Positions 54,437 to 63,310 of a DNA stretch of 64,000 bases are shown piece after piece (position 1 is the first letter of the stretch; the number at the start of each line of letters is the position of its first letter). The DNA is from Heterocephalus glaber. Its lineage: Eukaryota > Chordata > Mammalia > Rodentia > Bathyergidae. The stretch lies in the NCBI RefSeq assembly GCF_000247695.1, contig NW_004624865.1, positions 676,383-740,382 of the forward strand, given 5' to 3'. The notes beneath the pieces were generated by a model that made no database searches, was not told where the DNA came from, and was given only the letters and a program-made list of their open reading frames with translations. The translations under genes and the position numbers were made by a program.

Positions 54437-54600
54437 TAAACTGTTTAAACACTCACTGTGTTTTGTGAGCGCCCCGTACTGATGAACCTCTTACGGCGAT
54501 CTCTCTCGGATAAAAGCACGACGCTGTGTCCTCATCCACTTTTGTCACTGGACCTGGGACTGCACGACTTCGGGCTCTTCCCAAAGTCCCGGTGACCAAA
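54437..54600 (+). mobile_element. Mariner-derived foldback element, copy 7, rearranged remnant
   Basis: A piece resembling the family right terminus (TTTAAACACTCACTGTGTTT, 54442-54461) precedes a piece of the family centre (CTGTGTCCTCATCCACTTTT to CTCTTCCCAAAGTCCCGGTG). In intact copies that terminus lies after the centre. The remnant is therefore rearranged or comes from two insertions. Confidence 0.55.
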
Positions 54601-54870
54601 CTGTACCCGACGCTGCCTGGGGAGTCAGCAGGGCCACCCGGGCACCCCGGAGCGGCTCGGTCTGTGCAAACCGTCCAGTGAGTTCCTCTCGGACCCCGTC
54701 CTCCAGGGCGAGAGCGACGTCGCCCGGACCGCGGCAGGCCAAGGGAGGCCCAGGCGCGGCGCATGCGCAGTGGGCCGCTTGGCCGGCTCCCGGTAACCTG
54801 CCACCCTGTGCCGCTTCAGACACCGGGCCCCAGAAGAACACAAACAGCCCTCTGCCTGCTTTCTCGGGGC
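54540..54870. promoter_or_regulatory. CpG-rich block with NRF1 core palindrome
   Basis: GCGCATGCGC at 54759-54768 is a perfect NRF1 core palindrome, and GCGACGTCGC (54714-54723) resembles a CRE-type palindrome. CpGs are frequent over 54640-54800, and the block lacks recognised repeats except its left edge, which overlaps the mariner remnant. These features fit a promoter, possibly bidirectional; no exon was recognised downstream. Confidence 0.4.
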
Positions 54871-54947
54871 TCACGTTCTTCTAGGAGGGAAGCGAGGAAG
54901 GCTTCTGCCGTGATTCTGGTTTTGGTTTGGCTGTTTGTGTTTTATTT

Positions 54948-55080
54948 TGCTTTGTTTTGCTTTGTTTTGTTTCGTCCGCCGTTCTGGGGAGAGAACCCGG
55001 GGTGCTCGGCCACTGAGCTCCATCCCCGAGCCCTTTTTATTCTTTGTCTTGAGGCATTGTCTCATTAAATGGTGAAGGCA
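54948..55080 (-). repeat. B1-dID SINE, interrupted
   Basis: A reversed dID half (CTGGGGAGAGAACCCGGGGT) and linker (CTTGAGGCATTGTCTCATTA), cut off where a plus-strand B1 begins. A (TTTTG)n tail is at 54940-54971. Confidence 0.8.
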
Positions 55081-55219
55081 GGCTGGGTGTGGTGGTGCAC
55101 GCCTGTCTTCCCAGGGTTCGGAAGGCTGAGGCAGGAGGCACTCTGCATTACATAGTGAGTTCAAGGCCGGCCTGGGGTACAAAGTGAGCCCCCATCTCAA
55201 AACAAAGCAAAACAAAAGA
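55081..55219 (+). repeat. B1 SINE next to an opposite SINE
   Basis: GGCTGGGTGTGGTGGTGCAC to CCCATCTCAAAACAAAGC. With the preceding element it makes a tail-out inverted SINE pair. Confidence 0.87.
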
Positions 55220-55606
55220 TGGCCTTGCATGTCCCAATAACTATCCTCTGAGCAAGAAAACAGGCGAAATGCACACTGTGCTTTAGGAAATACAAGTCGC
55301 GTTCATATTCACTATGCTTATTTCACAGCGCAGTAGGGTTCTGGGTATTGCTCTACCTTCACAAAGTGTACCATATTCCACACTCACTATACGCTTTATG
55401 GATTCTGTCGTAGATCTGGACCCACCCCCTTTTTCATTTCTACATTTCCATAATTTGCTACAACAGTAACGAGCAGTAAGTTTTCTCTGTGGGGAGAAAA
55501 TGCCTTTCAACATGGTGGGCTGATCTTTGAGCTTCCTGCTGGTGTTCTGCACTGAAATTTTGTGTTAGATCAAAGGAAACCACAGGATCTTCATGGAATC
55601 TATAAA
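55220..55606. other. AT-rich unique sequence
   Basis: Single-copy AT-rich DNA; probably an old unrecognised repeat or unique sequence. No gene. Confidence 0.35.
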
Positions 55607-55793
55607 TGTGCTGGGCAGGGTGGTGCACACCTGCAGTCCTAGCACTCTGGGAGGCTGAGGCAGGAGGATCGAAAGTTCAAACCCAGCCTGTACAACCTAG
55701 GGACGTGGCAAGATCCTCTCTCAACACAGAAACATAAATAAATAAGGGCTGGAGATGCAGCTCGCTGCTAAGGCCCTGGGTCCAAACCCCAGG
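55607..55793 (+). repeat. B1-dID SINE
   Basis: GTGCTGGGCAGGGTGGTGCA, GTACAACCTAGGGACGTGGC and the ID half GGGCTGGAGATGCAGCTCGC. Confidence 0.9.
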
Positions 55794-56224
55794 AGTGATG
55801 TTAAAAAAGCCCATAAATGTCTCATGAAAATCAAACGTAGCTCCTTGGCCAAGGCAGAGAAATCTTAAGCCGATATCTGTAATTCTCTCAGCAACAAGGG
55901 GAGTAGGAGACGAGGGAGGAAGCACCAGCATGCAGGAAGCCCGCTGTCCTTCCAGGGCGTCCTCAGCCAAGTCACGGCCTCTCTGACTGTCAGCTCTCAT
56001 CCTCGAGGAATAGCATCGGCCCGGGCCCCCAAGGCCCTGCCATGAAGAGCCTCTGAGCCTCGAGTCCGTGGGCCCCTGGCACAGGGCGTCTGGCCTGGTC
56101 ACCCGTGCAGCAGCCTGTGCCCGCACTTCACTCTGTGCACGCGGGCTCCGCTGAGGACCCAGACTTCGGCCGGAGCTGGGCCGGGCCCTGCAGTGTGAGC
56201 ACTGGGCCAGGCGGGTGTCGAAAG
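55794..56224. other. Unique sequence
   Basis: Single-copy DNA, GC-rich after 55950; a 184-codon antisense frame reads through a SINE and was rejected. Confidence 0.35.
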
Positions 56225-56410
56225 TTAGCACCTTAATTGTTGAAACCTCCCAAAGATTCCAAACTTGTAAATCATGAGAGCCGAGGTGGAGCAGGCTGGA
56301 ATGCTTTGAAAGGGACCGGCTGATCAGAGCTCAGCCTCGTTAATACCGCAGTAAAGCAGCTCTCTCGGAGCTCAAAGACGCAGCTAATTAGGGCAGGAAA
56401 TGCAGCCTCG
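56225..56410. promoter_or_regulatory. Candidate conserved non-coding element
   Basis: Non-repetitive sequence with ACCTTAATTGTTGAAACC, TTGTAAATCATGAG, CTCGTTAATACCGC and GCAGCTAATTAGGGC, several TAAT-type cores in a GC-rich area. Confidence 0.35.
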
Positions 56411-56639
56411 GATTGCGAGTGTGTGTGCGAGTGTGGAGTGTGGGCGCCTTTCTCCTGGAGAAGCCTGTCTGAGTATGTTTTGGACGTGCTCCAAGATCCA
56501 CGGGAACACAAAGCCCGGGCTGGGAGAATGGCGGGCGGGCCCCCCGCTCCCCACGTCTGCGAGCCCATCTGTGCAGCCCGAGGAGAAAGGCGTCGCCTAC
56601 AAGACACCCCCCCCCCTTAGATTTCAAAAGAGGGACTTA
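56411..56639. other. Unique GC-rich sequence
   Basis: Single-copy DNA with a C homopolymer near 56605-56616. Confidence 0.35.
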
Positions 56640-56742
56640 GAAGCCAGGCTCGAAGGTGCGCGCCTGTCATCCCAGCACTTGGGAGGCTGAGGCAGGAGGA
56701 TCGCTGCGAATTCAAGGGCAGCCTGGGGTCTTTGCTCAAAAG
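56640..56742 (+). repeat. B1 SINE
   Basis: GAAGCCAGGCTCGAAGGTGC to CAGCCTGGGGTCTTTGCTCA. Confidence 0.85.
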
Positions 56743-57090
56743 GGGGTGGGGGGAGTCCATAGCCTTGAGCTCTCCGAGAACGTCTCAGAACCCTTTAGGC
56801 TTCCCCAATGAGCTCTCACGTGAGCCCTAGAACGGTTGCTACTGGAAACTTTGCCTTCCATGTCTGCTTCCCAGATAGCAGGGATTTAGACAGCGGGTCA
56901 GATGTCGCTACTTGGGTGGGAGTGTCTTCAGGGGACTGGAGCCTGGCAGTGCCAGAGCTGGGGACTCAGGAGGGAGACCCCACCCAGAGCTGGTGAGGTC
57001 GGGCAGCAAAGCCCTTCCGGCGGCCTGGGCCCCTGTGTAACTGGGGAAACCACGGGCCCAGCAGGAAGGGCAGATGATAGAAAACAGCTA
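56743..57090. other. Unique sequence
   Basis: Single-copy DNA; no gene. Confidence 0.35.
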
Positions 57091-57264
57091 ACTCACAGAG
57101 ACGCACACCTGTGCACCCCACACTCAGGAGGCTGAGGCAGGAGGGTCACAGATTCCAGCCCTATCTGGGCAACTTGGAGACTTTTCAAGACCCTGTCTCA
57201 AACAAAGAAGGGCTGAGGATGTAGCTCAGTGGGAAGGGCCTGGGTTCAATCCTCAGTATTCCCA
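57091..57264 (+). repeat. B1-dID SINE
   Basis: ACGCACACCTGTGCACCCCA, TGGGCAACTTGGAGACTTTT and the ID half GGGCTGAGGATGTAGCTCAG. Confidence 0.9.
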
Positions 57265-57301
57265 AAGAAAGGAAGAAGGGAGGGAGGGAGGGAGGGAGGG
57301 C
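57265..57301 (+). repeat. GGGA microsatellite at a SINE tail
   Basis: AAAGGAAGAAGGGAGGGAGG and further GGGA units follow the preceding dID end. Confidence 0.9.
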
Positions 57302-57550
57302 GAGCACAGTGCCTGGGCCCTGCGCTGTGGCAGTGAGACTGTGGCCAAGAGAGGCTCCGTGTACCGTTTGTTCCCACACTGTGACAAGCACCCACCTGCT
57401 CTCTCCACACTCTCAGGGAGCGGTGGCCTCCAGATGTGCCCCCGGTGCCAGCTGGAGCTCTGCAAGCAGAGTCCAAGGGCACAGCCAGGATGCTACAGGG
57501 ACCAGCTCCAGGACGGTGGGGATGGCAGCCACCGGAGGGGGGGTGCACTC
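57302..57550. other. Unique sequence
   Basis: Short single-copy DNA between two microsatellites. Confidence 0.35.
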
Positions 57551-57561
57551 GTGTGTGTGTA

Positions 57562-57596
<35 letters not shown>
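57551..57596 (+). repeat. (GT)n microsatellite
   Basis: A GT run of about 46 bases with one ACAC interruption, abutting a minus-strand SINE whose distal end it replaces. Confidence 0.95.
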
Positions 57597-57599
<3 letters not shown>

Positions 57600-57743
57600 A
57601 CTGAGCTCCGTCCCCAGCACTTTTTTATCTTTTATTTTGAGAAGGGTCTCACTAAGTCTCCCAGCCTGGGCTTGAACTTATGATCCTCCTGCCTCAGCCT
57701 CCCAGAGTGTCAGATTCCAAGCCTGCACCTCCGCACGTGGCTG
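57597..57743 (-). repeat. B1-dID SINE, tail end lost
   Basis: CACTGAGCTCCGTCCCCAGC begins inside the ID half; the linker and B1 half follow to GCACCTCCGCACGTGGCTGA. Confidence 0.87.
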
Positions 57744-57894
57744 AAAGTGACACTTGATCCACCAGCAGAAAAGGGCCTGCAGCTTCACAGCTCCCAAGGT
57801 CACCAGGGTCAGGCCTCATTAATAGCTGACCCGCTGGGTGTGAAATGTCCCTTGCTAATATCTGATTTGTCTTTGGTGTTTCTCTCGTCCCCTC

Positions 57895-58320
57895 CCCTAG
57901 TCACAGGTACATCAGTTAGAATGCTTCTCACTGCGACTGTAAGGACTCCAGCAGCCGAGTGGTTCCAGAAGTGGCCATTTTTCTTCTCCACCATGGCAAC
58001 AGCCCCTCTCCTCATGGCAACAAAGTGGCTGCCACAGCTCCACACAGTCGCATTCCAAGGCAGGAAGTGGGATCCTCCTCCTGCACTCCTCCTGCATCAT
58101 CCCTAAAATAGCTTGTCAGAGCCCACCAGATGCCCCAGCTTCTCTTCATGGTCAGAGTTGCTTTGCACACCTACCACTAACCCAATGTCAAGGAAAGGGA
58201 ACGGAATTCTCGTGGTCAGTTTAGCCACATCAACATCTGGCCTTGGGGGTGGAAAACCCCACCTCCTCAGCACAGGGAAAGATGAACCCCAAACAAAGTC
58301 AAGACCCTCCTAGCACTAGA
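57895..58320. repeat. Probable ancient interspersed repeat, family not assigned
   Basis: CTCCTCATGGCAACAAAGTG-GCTGCC and the later CACCTACCACTAACCCAATG are reminiscent of a dispersed mammalian repeat, but I could not name it. No coding. Confidence 0.3.
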
Positions 58321-58539
58321 GAAGAATGAGGGCCATTCCTGCTGGGTAGCAAAGACAGTGCCGGCCACAGTTCAAAAAGTCTATGAGGCTGAATTCTTGG
58401 GTTCTGCCCATAGAACTTTGATCCTAGCCACGAATGCCAGCAGTTTCTCCTCTTTAGAACTCTAGAATTTTTACTATTGTTACATGGAGCTCCATGAAGA
58501 CTTCCAATTCCATTTTTTCTCCTTCCTGTACCTTTTAAA

Positions 58540-58658
58540 AAAATTTTTTTGAGACAGGGTCTTGCTACGTAGCCCAGGCTGGCCTCGAACTTACAGGGAT
58601 CCTCCTGCCTCAGCCTCCTGAGTCCTGGGATCACAGGTGTGCTTCACCACGCCCAGCC
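58540..58658 (-). repeat. B1 SINE
   Basis: TTTGAGACAGGGTCTTGCTA to CACCACGCCCAGCC; a well-kept reversed monomer. Confidence 0.92.
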
Positions 58659-59084
58659 ACATACTGATTGTTTTTATTCAAAGCTTTTCCTAAACCTTTT
58701 CTTATGTTCACATTCTAGATCACCACTGAAACAGAAGGTGACCTGATTTCCCATCTTGTACCTGTGTGAACACCTCGTTCTCGTGCTCAGATCCGTGTTT
58801 TCTTAGGACAGAAAGTGACATCCGTCCTTGTCACCTGAGCCATCTGCCAGTTCCTCCCAAACTCTCCTCACTTCCGGGTGCCCCTGTTTCTCCAGGGCGA
58901 CAGTTTCAGATCCAGAGTCTCTGACTACACTGGGACAATAGTTCTGACCCTCAGAAATATTAAATCCACATGAAGCTGGTGTGGTAACCCTGTAATGCTG
59001 CCTCTGTCCTTGGAGAGAGCCAAAGAGGCTTTAAAACTGGGACCAGAGACCAAATGTCTGCCTGGCCGCCCGCTCCTTCCACCT
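58659..59084. other. Unique sequence
   Basis: Single-copy DNA; no gene. Confidence 0.35.
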
Positions 59085-59185
59085 CAGCCAGCTCACTGAT
59101 TAAATATTTAAGTGCCAAGGAGCCTGTGATGAAATATTCATTCCCAGTCAGGCTGCCATGAAATATTTAAGGGCTGAGAATCTGA
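59085..59185. promoter_or_regulatory. Candidate regulatory cluster with repeated AAATATTTAAG
   Basis: AAATATTTAAG occurs at 59102-59112 and 59161-59171 in the same direction, with GATGAAATATTCATTCCC between them. The AAATATTT cores are MEF2/forkhead/TATA-like AT palindromes. The setting is non-repetitive. Confidence 0.35.
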
Positions 59186-59394
59186 GCGTGTGGCTCCTGG
59201 CCCAGACAGAAAAGGACAGTCACAGGCGGGGGACGCAGCAGACGCTGAGATGGATGGGGAGGAAGAGGACCGAGTTCAAGTTCACCCTGAAGCCTGGGAC
59301 AGAGTGCTGAAATCCTGGACAGTTACCTTGCCTGGCTCTGTGTGAGCAATAACTCAGTCCCCTTGGGAATGAAGACCAGAACTTACTGTGGGCA
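59186..59394. other. Unique sequence
   Basis: Single-copy spacer. Confidence 0.35.
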
Positions 59395-59480
59395 TTTCAG
59401 ATGGGGAAACTGAAGCTCAGAGTGGCGGAAGGAGACCAGCCAGTGAGGGGCAGATGCTAAGTCTTGGGTTCACCAATGGG
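59395..59480 (-). repeat. MIR SINE fragment
   Basis: TTTCAGATGGGGAAACTGAA-GCTCAGAG and the following CCAGTGAGGGGCAGATGC are the reversed MIR core. Confidence 0.85.
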
Positions 59481-59604
59481 AAGGGATTGTTTCATTCCGG
59501 CCCCAGCGCACCGTGGGCAAGCACACTTGTACAGTGTTTGTGTCGGTTAGGTAGCATTTGCTGTAACGTTCCAGACGGGGAACTGAAAACAGGAAACTGG
59601 ACGT

Positions 59605-59980
59605 TGTCTTAGTCACTTTACTGCTATGGGGACAAAACACCCAGTGCTCACACCTCAGGGGAGGAGAAGTTGGCTCGCAGTTTCAGAGGGTTCAGTCCAT
59701 GGCTGGCTGCTTCGAGGCAGGATCATCATGCTGGAAGGGCCTGGTGGAAGAGAGCTGCTCACAGCGTGGTGGCCGGGAAGCAGGGAGAGGAGCTGGGGAC
59801 AAGAAAGCACCCTTCCAGGTCACAGCCCAGTGCCCTGCTCTAACCAGGCTCCACCTCCCACAGCACATGAGGCCAGGAACTCATCCGTGATGGATCCACT
59901 GATGAGCACAGTGCCCAATGATCCATCACCTTCCACACACATGGGACTTGGGGGACGTCTTAGATCTAAAGCTTAGCAGG
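59605..59980 (-). mobile_element. MaLR/ERV-type LTR-like repeat
   Basis: The best-preserved member of the family here: GTCTTAGTCACTTTACTGCT, GTTTCAGAGGGTTCAGTCCA, GATGGATCCACTGATGAGCA, and the end GGGGGACGTCTTAGATCTAA. No coding. Confidence 0.7.
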
Positions 59981-60216
59981 TGTCTTGGTTGGTTCTGGAT
60001 CCACACACAGAAGCACCTGCTCAGCCAGAGCCACAGTGGCTGCCACCTACTCCTGCTGTCACCACAGCAGCGACACCTTGTGTGGCAAGAGCAGACCTCT
60101 GCTCCCTTTCCCTCTGGTCAGTCTCCCACCAGCGCCCCCTATTGGCAGGAGTGCACACACCAGTGCCCAGGGTACCTAAGGAATGGAATTTGCAGGCTTC
60201 TAGCTCGTGGATAATA
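59981..60216. other. Unique spacer
   Basis: Short single-copy DNA before the next mariner copy. Confidence 0.4.
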
Positions 60217-60777
60217 CAAGATGTGATCAAAATGCATGTTGAAGATACAAATTTTTTCAAAAATTTACTAGAGTAAAAGATAAATTGACATGAATCTCCA
60301 CAAAATCCTCCCACTTGCTTCACACACACTCATCCCATCGCCCTTGCTACTTCCTGCAGCAGCTCTGGAGTCCTCTTTCTTAAGGGTCTTTACCAGATGA
60401 GATTAAAACACACAGTGACTGCAGTCCAGGCCATCCAATGGAAAAGCAGCTCATAAAACATGGCGCTGTGTCCTCATCCACCTTAGTCACCGGATCTGGC
60501 ACCGTGCGACTTCCGGCTCTTCCCCTAAGTCACAATGACCATGAAAGGGAGACGTTTTGAATCCATTCAGGACATCGAGGCAGCCAGGACAGTGCAGCTA
60601 AAGACCCTCAGGAAGGAGGACTCCAGAGCTGCTGCAGGAAGTGGCAAGGACAGTGGGATGAGTGCGTTCAAAGCCGGGGCAGAGTACTGTATCGTGGGGG
60701 AATTCATGACAATGTGTCTTTTACTGTGATAATATTTTAATTTAAACACTCACTGTATTTTTCTATCATACCTGGTA
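60217..60777 (+). mobile_element. Mariner-derived foldback element, copy 8 (best intact copy)
   Basis: 561 bp between TA at 60215-60216 and TA at 60778-60779. The left arm (about 60217-60393) and right arm (about 60600-60777) are inverted repeats: left TGATCAAAATGCATGTTGAA pairs with right ACTCACTGTATTTTTCTATC, and left CAGCAGCTCTGGAGTCCTCT with right GAGGACTCCAGAGCTGCTGC. The central 206 bp encode mariner-type SPDLAPCDFRLFP followed by TMKGRRFESIQDIEAARTVQ. A TAG precedes SPD and a one-base shift follows the LKTLRKED block. There are about 135 residues of decayed C-terminal transposase in all, so no activity is expected. Confidence 0.93.
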
Positions 60778-61087
60778 CAAAGTTGTGAGCAGAATGAAGA
60801 AATAGGAGGTCAATACCAGCCACAGCGCCCTTGCCGCCCAGGTAAAATGACCCCAGACCCTAAGTGGAGCCCGTTGGGGTCTCCCAGACATGTGTAGCTT
60901 CCAGCAGGGCCTGCAGGGCTGATCAGAAGCGTGGTTGGTCATTTCTATCTGTTTTCTTAGTCAACCCTAGAGCCAAAAGAACGTTGGATGGATTTGGTGA
61001 TAGTCTTCAAATTGACTTTTGTTTACAGTTCCCAGATTATACCAGATGGTATGGCCTTAAGATCTCCAAAGCAAAACTCAGAAAGAT
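60778..61087. other. Unique sequence
   Basis: Single-copy spacer, no gene. Confidence 0.4.
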
Positions 61088-61252
61088 AGCCAGGTGTGGG
61101 GCGCATACCTGTAATCCCCATACTGGGGAAACTGAGGCAGGAGGATCACAGTGAGTTCAGGGCCAGCCTGGGCTACATAGTGAGTTCAAGGCCAGCCTGA
61201 ATGACAGAGTGAGACCCTGTCTCAAAAAATAAAGTAAAATAAAATAAAATAA
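61088..61252 (+). repeat. B1 SINE with internal duplication
   Basis: AGCCAGGTGTGGGGCGCATA, with GAGTTCAGGGCCAGCCTGGG and a second GAGTTCAAGGCCAGCCTGAA, then an (AAAAT)n tail. Confidence 0.9.
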
Positions 61253-61528
61253 GATACTTGGAAAGAGACCATCTCGGCTGGGATGGTAGGAAGCTGGTGA
61301 CCAGTAAAGGGCTCCATCACCCATTAGCTGACAGGGACGCTGAGGAGCAGGGGACCAGCTCGGGAGATCCGGCCCAGTCAGCGGAGCCCACTGGCATCCT
61401 ACGGGCTCCCTCATGCTCTAGGCCTGGCCAGCGCATCTCTCCACGAAGATTAGCTCTGCTCCCAGCACTCCTTATGTATTCCTTCTATCTCCCCAGGGAA
61501 TCCAGAGGACAATTCATTTCACACTTCT
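61253..61528. other. Unique sequence
   Basis: Single-copy spacer, no gene. Confidence 0.4.
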
Positions 61529-61669
61529 GTGTGTGTGCGACAGGGTCTCGCTATGCAGTTCAGGCTGGCCTCAAACTCACTGTGTAGCCCAGGCTGCCCT
61601 ACAACTTGCGGCAATCCTGCCTCAGCTTCCCGAGTGCTGGGATGACACGTCTGCCACCACGCCCGGCTG
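61529..61669 (-). repeat. B1 SINE with internal duplication
   Basis: GCGACAGGGTCTCGCTATGC, a doubled CAGGCTG-CC unit, and CTGCCACCACGCCCGGCTGC. A short GT run precedes it. Confidence 0.9.
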
Positions 61670-61754
61670 CACATGTTTCACAGTTCATGTTTTTCACTTC
61701 CACTATCTCCAGTGATCCCCAAGAGAGCCCTGTAGCCTAAAGGCCAAGGCAGGC

Positions 61755-61850
61755 AACCCTGAACTCACAGAGGGACAGCAAGGGTGAGCAACTTGCTCCA
61801 GGATGCACAGCAGCACCCAGAAGATGGAGCCGGAAACTCAGTGTACTGTG
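61755..61850 (-). repeat. MIR SINE fragment
   Basis: AACTTGCTCCAGGATGCACA and GAGCCGGAAACTCAGTGTA follow the reversed MIR order; diverged. Confidence 0.6.
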
Positions 61851-61911
61851 GTCACTCACAGATGCCATGGCCACAGCCAGGGAGGTGACAGCAGTTGGGG
61901 TACAACAGGAA

Positions 61912-62115
61912 GAGCCAGGCATGGTGCCGCAGGCCTGAAATCCCAGCACTCAGGAGGCAGAGACAGAAAGATTGAAAGTTCCACCCCACTCTGGGCACTG
62001 TGTCACTTTAGTGAGGCCTTGATTCAAAATTGAAAGAAATAAAAAAGCACTGGGGATGTAGCTCGGTAGGAAGGCCCTGGGTTCAGTCCCAGCACCACCA
62101 AGAAATTTTTTTAAA
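61912..62115 (+). repeat. B1-dID SINE
   Basis: AGAGCCAGGCATGGTGCCGC to the ID half CACTGGGGATGTAGCTCGGT and an A-rich tail. Confidence 0.9.
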
Positions 62116-62511
62116 AGGAAGCTGTAAGTATCCTTTAATAAAATGCATTCTATAAAAGCATATTAGGTAGCAGTGTGTGTAGCAGGGTTTAGGTAACAGG
62201 TCTTCACATACATACACAGTGGCCCACTCCTGTCTGCCGTTCAGTTACCAGCAATCTGAAAACATTTCATGGAAAATTCCAGAAATCGACAGAAGATAAT
62301 TTTTAGGACCATACATTGTTATTCTCCTATGACTTGGTCATCTCTTAAGTTGCCGATTTTGTACATTAAACTTGTCATTGGTGTTTACATATAAAACACA
62401 GCATAGAAAGGGCAGGTAGCCCTTTGGGAGGCTTAGGGTGTGTCCTCAATGGGCAAGGAGGACAAGTGGGTATTTTTCAAGTCTGTGTTAACAGGAGACA
62501 GAGGCAGCATA
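62116..62511. other. Unique AT-rich sequence
   Basis: Single-copy DNA; no gene. Confidence 0.4.
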
Positions 62512-63035
62512 CACGAGGGGTGATCAAATGCACAGTGAATGTTTCAGTTGAAAAGGTGTATTAAATAAAGTAAAAGGCACATTGCCATGGTCTCCCTCAA
62601 AATCCTGTCCTCCCTTCACACACGCTCATCCCACCGGCCTCACCACTTCCTGCAGCAGCTCTGGAGTCCTCCTTCCTGAGGGACTTTTCCAACTGGGATG
62701 ACAAACACGGTGACTGCTGCTGCCGAGCGCCATCCATCAGAAAGGCAGCTCGTAAACACACAACTCTGTGTCCTCATCCACCTTAGTCACTGGATCTAGC
62801 AGCGTGTGACTTCTGGCTCGTCCCCAAAGTCACAGCGACCATGAAAGAGAGACAGTTTGAATCCGTTCAGGACATGGAGGCAGCTGGGACAGCGCAGCGA
62901 AGGACCCTCAGGGAAGAGGACTCCAGAGCTGCTGCAGGAAGTGGCCAGGATGATGGGGTGAGTGTTCAAAGCTGGGAAGGATTCTGAGGGATGCATGGCT
63001 GTGTCTTTAAAAACAAACTGATTTTCAGTGCCGCT
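62512..63035 (+). mobile_element. Mariner-derived foldback element, copy 9
   Basis: The left terminus is the best in the window: TA at 62510-62511 then CACGAGGGGTGATCAAATGC. Left arm GCAGCAGCTCTGGAGTCCTC pairs with right arm GAGGACTCCAGAGCTGCTGC. The centre carries the family stop (CCACCTTAGTCACTGGATCT) and a diverged SLDL/SxCDF-like stretch. The right outer end has decayed (TTAAAAACAAACTGATTTTC), so the 3' boundary is approximate. Confidence 0.88.
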
Positions 63036-63164
63036 GTGGTGAATCTACTCACTCAGGGCTGCCCGCTCTCTCCACCTGCTTTCCCAGTGCCCAGGGCCCC
63101 AGGGGCGTTGGAGGTGGCCATGACTGAGGTGGCAGAGCTGGTGACACCCCGGCCGGGGCAAGGA
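63036..63164. other. Unique sequence
   Basis: Single-copy spacer. Confidence 0.35.
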
Positions 63165-63310
63165 GACCCGGGCCATGTGACTATTAGGCACTTGGGAGTG
63201 AGAAGGGAGCCATTAATAATTACCCTGGGCAACAGGGGACTTCGCTGTCCCTGAGGCCCAGGATTTACGGTCACCCTGATGACCATTAACCAGGACCAGG
63301 GACAGCTCGT
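63165..63310. promoter_or_regulatory. Candidate conserved non-coding element
   Basis: GCCATTAATAATTACCCTGG (TAAT cores at 63211-63224), CCTGGGCAACAGGGGAC and GATGACCATTAACCAGG lie in a GC-rich non-repetitive setting. Confidence 0.35.
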
